From NCBI GenBank assembly GCA_026706165.1, contig JAPOZF010000390.1, positions 1 through 11,324 on the forward strand: 11,324 nucleotides of DNA, written 5' to 3'. Positions 5,388 through 11,324 of this stretch are shown piece after piece; the first letter of the stretch is position 1, and every line of letters begins with the position of its first letter. The position numbers were made by a program, and so were the translations under genes. The notes under the pieces were generated by a model. It was not told the origin of the DNA, searched no databases, and was given only the letters and a program-made list of their open reading frames with translations. The DNA comes from Gemmatimonadota bacterium. GTDB taxonomy: Bacteria; Latescibacterota; UBA2968; UBA8231.

Positions 5388-8138
5388 ATGTCGCTGAATC
5401 TGCCGACGAAGTACGACCCGGCCGCCGAAGCGGAATGGTACTCGTTCTGGGAGCGCGGCAACTATTTCGCCGCCCGTGTCAATCCCGGAAAAACCCCTTT
5501 CTGCGTGACCATTCCGCCCCCGAACGTCACCGGCGAGCTGCACATGGGTCACGCCATCCAGCACGCCATCCACGACAACGTGGTTCGCCGGCGCCGCATG
5601 CAGGGGTACGAGACCCTCTGCCTTCCGGGAACAGACCATGCGGGAATCGCCACCCAGATGCAGGTGGAAAAGCGGCTCGATGGAGTCACCCGCTACGATC
5701 TCGGGCGCGAGCAGCTGCTCGAGCGCATCTGGGCATGGAAGGAGAAGTACGGCGACACCATCTACCGGCAGCTGCGCCAGCTCGGCTGCAGCTACGACTG
5801 GAGCAGGATCCGCTTCACCCTCGACGACGACTACGTCGAAGCGGTGCTGCTCGCCTTCGAACGTTTCTACGAAAACGGCTGGATATACCGCGGCACGCGC
5901 ATGATCAACTGGTGCCCCTCCTGCCGCTCGGTGATCTCCGACCTTGAGACCGAAGAGCGCCTGGTGCAGGGCAACCTCTGGCATATCCGCTACCCGGGAG
6001 CGTCGGGTGCCGAGGGCGTCGTCGTCGCCACCACCAGGCCGGAAACCATGCTGGGGGACACCGGGGTCGCCGTCCACCCCGGGGACAGAAGGTGGCAGGC
6101 CTCGGTTGGGAGCACGGTTCTGTTGCCGCTGATGGAGCGCGAGATCCCTATCGTTGCCGATGAGCACGCCGACCCGGAAATGGGAAGCGGTGCCGTAAAG
6201 GTCACCCCCGCCCACGATCCCAACGATTACGAAATCGGCAAGAGACACGGCCTCCCCGAGATCGCCGTCATCGGCTTCGACGCCGTGATGACCCCCGCGG
6301 CCGGCCGCTTCGCCGGACAGGAGCGCTACGAGTGCCGGCGCAACGTCCTGTCGGCCCTGGAGTCGGAAGGCTTTCTCGAGGATACGGAGGAGTACGAGCA
6401 CTCGGTTCCGCATCACGACAAGTGCGGCACCGTCATCGAGCCGCTGCCGATGGAGCAGTGGTTCATGGACATGAAGGCCCTGGCGGAAATGACCCGTCCC
6501 TTCCTCGAGGGCCGGGAGATCGCCTACGTCCCGGACCGCTTCCGGGAGTACGCCATCGACTGGCTCGACGACATCCGCGACTGGGCGCTTTCGCGCCAGA
6601 TCTGGTGGGGCCACCGCATCCCCGCCTGGTACTGCATTCACTGCAGCGGCCCCGGAATCACACCTTCCGGAGACATGCCACGCGACCGCGCCCTGGCCGA
6701 GGGCAGCTTCCAGGTCTCGGTCGAAGCGGGGGCGAAGCCTGTAGTACAGAGAGAACGGCCGGACCGCTGCGGCCGGTGCGGGGGGAGCGAGTTCGTCCAG
6801 GACCCGGACGTCCTCGACACCTGGTTTTCCTCGGCCCTCTGGCCGTTCGCCACTCTGGGGTGGCCGCAGACCGACGAGTCCCTGGACTACTTCTACCCGA
6901 CCGACCTGATGATCACCGGCAGGGACATCCTCTACCTGTGGGTCCTGCGCATGGCCTTCACCTCTCTGGAGTTCACCGGACAGGTCCCGTTCAAAACCGT
7001 GCTCGTTCACCCCACAGTGATGACGAGGGACGGACGCCGCATGAGCAAGAGCCTGGGAACCGGGCTCAACCCGATGGATCTCGTCCGTCTGTACGGGGCC
7101 GACGCCACGCGCTACTCGCTGCTTCACCAGGCGGGGGCGATGCAGGACATTCGCTTCGACGCCGAAATCGCCGACAACGAGGTGAAGTCCTCGCAAAGCG
7201 CGAAGTCGGGACAGGCGTTCTGCAACAAGCTTTGGAACGCGGCCCGTTTCGTGCTCATGAACCTGGAGGGATTCGAGCCAGTAGAGGAGCCGACCCCGAG
7301 CGCCGAGCTCGCCGACCGCTGGATCCGCAGCAGCCTTGCCCGGACCATCGACCGCGTCGACGGGCACCAGGAGGGGTTCCGCTTCAGCGAGGTCACGCGC
7401 GCCCTGTACAGCTTTCTGTGGAACGACTACTGCGACTGGTACCTCGAGCTGGCCAAGCCCCGCCTGCGGGGATCCGCTCCGGAACGCGCCATGGCGCAGG
7501 AAATCCTCGTCGAGGTGCTCGAACAGTCCCTGCGCCTGATGCACCCTGTCATGCCTTTCATCACCGAGGCCCTGTGGCAGGCATTGCCCCGGCGGGCATC
7601 ATCGGGAGAGGCGGTGATGACCGCGGCCTGGCCCGCTGCCCGAAGCGGGGACTTCGACGAAGCGGCGATGGAGGAGATGACTTTCGTGCAGGAAGTGGTC
7701 TCGGCGATCCGCAACATTCGCGGGGAGCTTCGGGTGCCTCCCGGAAAGCGGGTCGACGTCAGGCTGTCTGCGGGGCCGGCATCTGCCGAGCTGCTCGAAG
7801 GCCGGCTCGGTTACGTCGAGACGCTTGCCCTGACCCGGACCGCAGAGGTTGGGAGCGGCCTGGAGAAACCTTCGGGGGCTGCAAGCGCCATGGTCCGGGA
7901 CGTCGAGGTTCAAGTTCCCCTGGAGGAGCTGATCGACGTGGGGGCTGAACGCCGGCGCCTGCAAAAGGAGATCGACAAGCTCGGCAGGCTGTTGCAGGGG
8001 CTGGACTCCAAGCTGAACCAGTCCGCCTTCCTCGAAAGGGCTCCCGGGGAGGTGGTGGAACGGGAACGGCAGCGGCAGACCGAGTACCGGGAAAACCTGG
8101 CCAGACTCGAGACCAGTCTGGACGACCTGGGATCCTGA
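5388..8138 (+). CDS. valS: valyl-tRNA synthetase
   Basis: A complete 916-residue class Ia synthetase (E. coli ValRS is 951) that charges tRNA-Val with valine and hydrolyses Thr-tRNA-Val. PPPNVTGELHMGHA (43-56) holds the HIGH motif (HMGH 52-55), followed by GTDHAGIATQ (81-90). The CP1 editing domain shows TTRPETMLGDTGVAVHP (215-231) and VTPAHDPNDYEIGKRHG (272-288). A Cys-x2-Cys pair at C416/C419 and another at C461/C464 form a zinc knuckle before DVLDTWFSS. The KMSKS loop reads RMSKS (551-555). The anticodon-binding domain includes LWNDYCDWYLELAK. The C-terminal ~65 residues form the tRNA-binding coiled coil, starting ELIDVGAERRRLQKEIDKL. ATG 5388 places the first conserved block (YDP..E..WY..W) at the usual distance; the Shine-Dalgarno (GAAAG) is weak. 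It leads the rightward translation-related set. Confidence 0.98.
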   Translation: MSLNLPTKYDPAAEAEWYSFWERGNYFAARVNPGKTPFCVTIPPPNVTGELHMGHAIQHAIHDNVVRRRRMQGYETLCLPGTDHAGIATQMQVEKRLDGVTRYDLGREQLLERIWAWKEKYGDTIYRQLRQLGCSYDWSRIRFTLDDDYVEAVLLAFERFYENGWIYRGTRMINWCPSCRSVISDLETEERLVQGNLWHIRYPGASGAEGVVVATTRPETMLGDTGVAVHPGDRRWQASVGSTVLLPLMEREIPIVADEHADPEMGSGAVKVTPAHDPNDYEIGKRHGLPEIAVIGFDAVMTPAAGRFAGQERYECRRNVLSALESEGFLEDTEEYEHSVPHHDKCGTVIEPLPMEQWFMDMKALAEMTRPFLEGREIAYVPDRFREYAIDWLDDIRDWALSRQIWWGHRIPAWYCIHCSGPGITPSGDMPRDRALAEGSFQVSVEAGAKPVVQRERPDRCGRCGGSEFVQDPDVLDTWFSSALWPFATLGWPQTDESLDYFYPTDLMITGRDILYLWVLRMAFTSLEFTGQVPFKTVLVHPTVMTRDGRRMSKSLGTGLNPMDLVRLYGADATRYSLLHQAGAMQDIRFDAEIADNEVKSSQSAKSGQAFCNKLWNAARFVLMNLEGFEPVEEPTPSAELADRWIRSSLARTIDRVDGHQEGFRFSEVTRALYSFLWNDYCDWYLELAKPRLRGSAPERAMAQEILVEVLEQSLRLMHPVMPFITEALWQALPRRASSGEAVMTAAWPAARSGDFDEAAMEEMTFVQEVVSAIRNIRGELRVPPGKRVDVRLSAGPASAELLEGRLGYVETLALTRTAEVGSGLEKPSGAASAMVRDVEVQVPLEELIDVGAERRRLQKEIDKLGRLLQGLDSKLNQSAFLERAPGEVVERERQRQTEYRENLARLETSLDDLGS

Positions 8139-8274
8139 CGGAGCTTCCACCCGGGGCGGGCCGCTCCTGACGGGCCCGGCTGCGGCGGTCTGGTCCCTGG
8201 CAGGCAGGCCGCTTCCGGAAACCCGCAATCCTCGAGCCGGGGTTGTTCCGGGCGGAAACGGGAATCGGCACCAA
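8139..8274 (+). other. valS-rqcH intergenic spacer, no clear signal
   Basis: These 136 G+C-rich bases contain no convincing promoter. A 5-bp inverted repeat (GGGCC / GGCCC around 8157-8176) has no T-run after it, so it does not qualify as an intrinsic terminator. Read-through from valS into rqcH is therefore plausible. Confidence 0.4.
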
Positions 8275-10050
8275 TTGTCCTTCGATCTCTTCACAATCCA
8301 TTCGGTCGCCCTCGAGCTCAACGAGATGTCTGCCGGCGGCAGGATCGCCCGGGCCGGCTTCTCCCCGGGGCAGGGGAGGGATGCCGGCAAACCGTCCGCA
8401 GACAGACCGGCTCTCGCCATAGCCTGCGAACGGGACTCCTTCTTGTCGTTCGAACTCGGCGCGCGGGGTTTCGTCAGCCTGCAGTCGGCTGGAATGCCTG
8501 CGGTTTTCGCCGTGCGCGGAGCCGGCGAGCGCTACCTCCAGGGTGCTGCTGTCGACTCGGTGCACGCCGACCGGCGGGACCGCGTCCTGCGGATCCGGCT
8601 TTCCCGCGACAATCAGCGGGGGGAAAAGACGTACGGCCAGCTGCTCATCGAACTGATCCCCCCGCGCGTCCAGGCGATCCTGGTCGCGGAGCGGTCGCAG
8701 TCGATCAAGGGAATCTGGCCAAGCCCTGACGGAACGGGTCAGGGACGCCGGCTGCGGCAGGGCGGGACGTACTCGCCCCCGGGGAAACCCAGGCTGCTGC
8801 CGGGAACGGACTGCATTGACCTTTTCCCGGCTGCCCTCGCCGAAGAGCTGCGGAGACAGGAGGGCAACCTGCCGCTGGCCCTGCAGCGGACGATCGCCGG
8901 AGCGGATCGAGGGGTGGCTGCGGAGCTGCTGTTCCGGGCAGGGTTCGCACTGCCCGGGGTGGAAACGGACCGTCCACGGGTGACCGTCGACGACGCCCTT
9001 GTCCGGCGGCTCTGGAGCGTCGGGGCCGGGATGTTCGCCGAGAGTCCAGATGGGAAGGGCGGTTTCCTGTTCACCGAGGGTGGAAGGCTGATGGTTTCCT
9101 CCCTGTGTCCGCGGCGACCGGTCGAGGATCTTCGCCGTTTCGATTCAATACTGTCAGCCCTTGCGGAATGGCGCGAGAACCGGGAGCGGACCGAGGAGCG
9201 AAAGGCCGGCTTCAGGCGCGCCCGTCATGCCCTTGCCAGCGAACTGCGCCAGGCGGAGCGCTCCCGGGAAGCGGTGGAGCGGGATCTCGACGAAGCGGCC
9301 GAAGCTCCTTCCCTGCTGCAACGGGGAAGCCTTCTGCTCGCCCACCTCAAGGAGGTGAAGCCCGGGACGGCTCGCGTGGAATTGCCCAATTCCTTTGCGG
9401 GGGCGGAGGCCGATCGCCTCGCCATCGAGCTCGACCTGCGTTTCTCCCCTGCGGAAAACGCGGCGCGGTTCCTCAAGCGGGCGCGCAAGCTCCAGAAGCG
9501 CATGCAGGTGCTGCCGGAACGCCTGAGCCGGGTGCGGCGGCAGGAGCAGACCCTGCGCCGGATGCTGGCCGGATTGGAGACCGGTGCAGGCGAACTTCCG
9601 GAGGATGTGAGGAAATGGATGGAACATCGCAAGCCCGAACAGAGACCGAAGAAGGGGGATGCTGCAAAACCCCACCCGCGTCGCTACCGCACCAGCAGCG
9701 GCTGGACGGTGTGGGTCGGGCGCAACCAGCGCGAAAACGACCAGCTGACCCACCGCATGGCTTCGCAGGAAGACCTCTGGTTTCACGCCAGCGGGTACCC
9801 GGGCTCTCACGTGGTGCTGCGCCGGGAGGGGCGCAAGGAAGAGCCCGGGGCCCGGAACATCGAAGAAGCGGCGGCTCTGGCCGCCTACTGGAGCAAGGGC
9901 CGCTCCGCTCGCAAGGTGCCGGTCGTGTATACCCGGGTGAAGCATGTATCCAAACCCCGGGGGGGCGCCCCGGGGCTCGCAGTGCTGAGGCGGGAGAAGA
10001 CGGTGATAGTCGCGCCCCTGCTGCTTGCGACCGAGGACGAGGCGGGGTGA
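8275..10050 (+). CDS. rqcH: RqcH/NFACT family ribosome quality control factor
   Basis: A 591-residue protein (B. subtilis RqcH is 572) with full NFACT architecture. NFACT-N opens SFDLFTIHSVALELNE and GGRIAR (residues 2-26). D102-R103, in RDRVLRI, matches the conserved Asp-Arg pair (D97/R98 in B. subtilis) needed for tRNA handling. A helix-hairpin-helix region covers about 195-235. Charged coiled coils span about 295-345 and 393-435. The C-terminal NFACT-R domain (472-585) contains TSSGWTVWVGRNQRENDQLT, SQEDLWFHASGYPGSHVVLR and VPVVYTRVKHVSKPRGG. In bacteria RqcH binds obstructed 50S subunits carrying peptidyl-tRNA and recruits tRNA-Ala to add C-terminal alanine tails that mark the nascent chain for proteolysis. 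The start is TTG at 8275, which matches the family N-terminus exactly; the Shine-Dalgarno is weak. The older name for the family is fibronectin-binding protein A. The stop overlaps the ychF GTG by four bases. Confidence 0.95.
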   Translation: MSFDLFTIHSVALELNEMSAGGRIARAGFSPGQGRDAGKPSADRPALAIACERDSFLSFELGARGFVSLQSAGMPAVFAVRGAGERYLQGAAVDSVHADRRDRVLRIRLSRDNQRGEKTYGQLLIELIPPRVQAILVAERSQSIKGIWPSPDGTGQGRRLRQGGTYSPPGKPRLLPGTDCIDLFPAALAEELRRQEGNLPLALQRTIAGADRGVAAELLFRAGFALPGVETDRPRVTVDDALVRRLWSVGAGMFAESPDGKGGFLFTEGGRLMVSSLCPRRPVEDLRRFDSILSALAEWRENRERTEERKAGFRRARHALASELRQAERSREAVERDLDEAAEAPSLLQRGSLLLAHLKEVKPGTARVELPNSFAGAEADRLAIELDLRFSPAENAARFLKRARKLQKRMQVLPERLSRVRRQEQTLRRMLAGLETGAGELPEDVRKWMEHRKPEQRPKKGDAAKPHPRRYRTSSGWTVWVGRNQRENDQLTHRMASQEDLWFHASGYPGSHVVLRREGRKEEPGARNIEEAAALAAYWSKGRSARKVPVVYTRVKHVSKPRGGAPGLAVLRREKTVIVAPLLLATEDEAG

Positions 10051-11144
10051 ACCTCACCACCGGCATCGTCGGCCTGCCGAACGCCGGCAAGACGACCCTG
10101 TTCAACGCTTTGACTTCGGCATCGGCCGAGGCTTCGAGCTACCCCTTCTGCACCATCGACCCCAACGTCGGCGTGGTCGAAGTGCCGGACGGACGGCTCC
10201 GGATCCTCGATGAGCTGTTGAACCCTGCCAGTTGCACCCCGACGAGCATCAGGTTCACCGACATCGCCGGCCTGGTGCGGGGCGCCAGCAAGGGTGAGGG
10301 AAGGGGAAACCAGTTCCTCGCCGACGTACGCGACACCGACGCCCTGGTTCACGTGGTCCGCTGTTTCGAGGATCCCACGGTTTCCCACGTCGAGGAAGTC
10401 CTGAACCCGGTGCGGGATGTCGACACCATCGAGAGCGAGCTCATGCTCGCCGATCTCCAGTCGGTCGAGGAAGCCATGCCTCATCTCGAAAGGGTGGTTG
10501 CCACCGACCCGCGCAGCCCGCGCCGGTCCGAGCTCGAGGCCCTCCGGAAGATCGTTTCGGGCCTGCTCGAGGGTGTTTCCGTCCACGCCAGCGGCGAGGT
10601 CACGCCCGGCGACCTGCGGGCAGTGCGCAGCTACAACCTGCTCTCGGCCAAGCCGGTGCTCTATGTCGCCAACATCGGGGAAACCCCGGATCAGGAGGAC
10701 CCCGGACTCGATCAGCTCCGGGGCAGGGTGGGGGAGGACCGGGTGCTGCCTGTCTGCGCCCAGCTGGAAGCGGAGGTGGCGCAGTTGGAGGAAGGGGAAG
10801 AGAAGGGGGAACTCCTGGCCGAGCTGGGACTGGAGTCCAGTGGGATCGACCGCCTGGTGAGGGCGGCCTACCGGCTGTTGCGTCTGATCGCCTTTTACAC
10901 GGTCGCCAACGAGAAGTTGCAGGCATGGCCGCTCCCCTCTGGAAGCACCGCCTCGGCGGCGGCCGGCAGAATCCACAGCGACATGGAGGAGGGCTTCATC
11001 CGCGCCGAGGTCACAACAGTCGAGGACCTGGCCGCTGCCGGAGGGGAGCTGCAGCGGCTCCGGCAACAGGGGAAGCTGCGTACCGAAGGCCGGGATTACG
11101 TTGTCCGCGACGGGGACGTCGTGCAGTTCCTGTTCCGGGGCTGA
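10047..11144 (+). CDS. ychF: ribosome-binding ATPase YchF (OLA1 family)
   Basis: A 365-residue Obg-related P-loop protein (E. coli YchF is 363). The P-loop GLPNAGKT covers residues 9-16. Switch I SSYPFCTIDPNVGVVEVPD lies at 30-48, and switch II begins FTDIAGLVRGASKGEGRGN (70-88) with D72-x-x-G75. The G4 position reads NIGE (209-212), the NxxE variant that gives this family ATP rather than GTP preference. A helical domain follows switch II, and the C-terminal TGS domain (about 283-365) carries AGRIHSDMEEGFIRAEV and the terminal DGDVVQFLF. YchF binds ribosomes and is linked to stress responses and to translation initiation at leaderless mRNAs in E. coli. The start is GTG at 10047, in a GTGA overlap with the rqcH stop. 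It gives the usual N-terminus directly before the P-loop. A GAGG-like purine run precedes it. Confidence 0.97.
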   Translation: MNLTTGIVGLPNAGKTTLFNALTSASAEASSYPFCTIDPNVGVVEVPDGRLRILDELLNPASCTPTSIRFTDIAGLVRGASKGEGRGNQFLADVRDTDALVHVVRCFEDPTVSHVEEVLNPVRDVDTIESELMLADLQSVEEAMPHLERVVATDPRSPRRSELEALRKIVSGLLEGVSVHASGEVTPGDLRAVRSYNLLSAKPVLYVANIGETPDQEDPGLDQLRGRVGEDRVLPVCAQLEAEVAQLEEGEEKGELLAELGLESSGIDRLVRAAYRLLRLIAFYTVANEKLQAWPLPSGSTASAAAGRIHSDMEEGFIRAEVTTVEDLAAAGGELQRLRQQGKLRTEGRDYVVRDGDVVQFLFRG

Positions 11145-11324
11145 TGGCCGGGTTCTTCCGACCGCGGCTTCAGCACACAGCTACCCGTGGTTTTAAGCCG
11201 AAGAGGCCGCCTCCAGCTGAATCGCAGCCACCCGGAAACCGGGGCGAATCCCGCTTCCGCTTGACGTCCCTGCCGCGCCCGGCTAGCTTCCCTTTCTTTC
11301 CTGATGCTGCAAGCCATTCCCCAA
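11145..11324 (+). other. non-coding tail after ychF
   Basis: No gene is supported in these 180 bases. A 6-bp inverted repeat (CGGCTT 11165-11170 with AAGCCG 11195-11200) and a CCCGG-AAA-CCGGG hairpin (11231-11243) are present. Neither is followed by a T-run, so no intrinsic terminator is called. Confidence 0.5.
11261..11289 (+). promoter_or_regulatory. possible promoter pointing right, for a gene beyond the window
   Basis: TTGACG (11261-11266, 5 of 6 matches to -35) is followed 17 bases later by TAGCTT (11284-11289, 3 of 6 matches to -10). The spacing is ideal. The -10 is weak by E. coli standards, but CTTGAC...GGCTAGCTT resembles promoters in some high-G+C Gram-negative phyla. The start would fall near 11296, followed by a pyrimidine-rich leader. 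Confidence 0.45.

Noticed and set aside
5265..7544. A 759-codon open frame on the minus strand, antisense to valS
   Set aside because: It lies opposite a textbook ValRS gene. Its product shows no recognisable domain and has the His/Val/Gly/Ala/Arg-rich composition of reverse-frame G+C-rich DNA.
6332..7948. A 538-codon plus-strand frame inside valS
   Set aside because: It is a shifted reading of valS with Arg/Pro/Gly-rich product; valS itself is intact with no frameshift.
9105..10046. Upstream extension of the ychF frame, giving 679 residues
   Set aside because: This part is the out-of-frame reading of rqcH; GTG 10047 gives the standard YchF N-terminus.
11165..11243. Possible terminator hairpins after ychF
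   Set aside because: The stems are short (5-6 bp), one loop is 24 bases, and neither stem is followed by a T-run.

Overview
The window is a G+C-rich, tightly packed stretch of bacterial chromosome. No transposase, phage gene, CRISPR array, rRNA or tRNA gene was seen. The genes suggest an uncultured Gram-negative-type lineage: a SPOR-domain cell-wall protein, MurQ for muramic acid recycling, an RqcH/NFACT protein, and a RibL-like nucleotidyltransferase of a kind best known from archaea. High G+C with RqcH fits groups such as Acidobacteriota or delta-proteobacteria-like phyla. This is inference; the sequence alone does not fix the taxon.

Layout. (1) Bases 1-783, + strand: the 3' end of a SPOR-domain gene overlaps a small HxGH nucleotidyltransferase. 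(2) Bases 805-5222, - strand: an apparent operon, read right to left, of murQ, an aldo-keto reductase, a possible 50-codon ORF, a fold-type III PLP enzyme (D-threonine aldolase / D-serine dehydratase-like) and a sulfatase/alkaline-phosphatase-superfamily hydrolase. Three junctions are 4-bp ATGA or GTGA overlaps, which suggests translational coupling. It converges on unit 1 across a 21-bp gap. (3) Bases 5223-5387: a divergent promoter region with a good sigma70-type promoter in each direction. (4) Bases 5388-11144, + strand: valS, then rqcH and ychF, the last two joined by a GTGA overlap. (5) The last 180 bases are non-coding and hold a possible promoter pointing out of the window.

How the genes may work together. 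The right-hand unit is translation-centred: ValRS charges tRNA-Val, RqcH rescues obstructed 50S subunits by C-terminal tailing, and YchF is a ribosome-binding ATPase. The left-hand unit starts from peptidoglycan recycling: MurQ removes D-lactate from MurNAc-6-phosphate. Behind it come three enzymes whose usual catalytic signatures are altered. The reductase has Tyr where the catalytic His is expected. The PLP enzyme lacks the metal-binding His/Cys motif. The sulfatase-fold enzyme has Thr in place of the formylglycine Cys. This coupled set of divergent enzymes is the most unusual part of the window. No wholly new system can be demonstrated from sequence alone.
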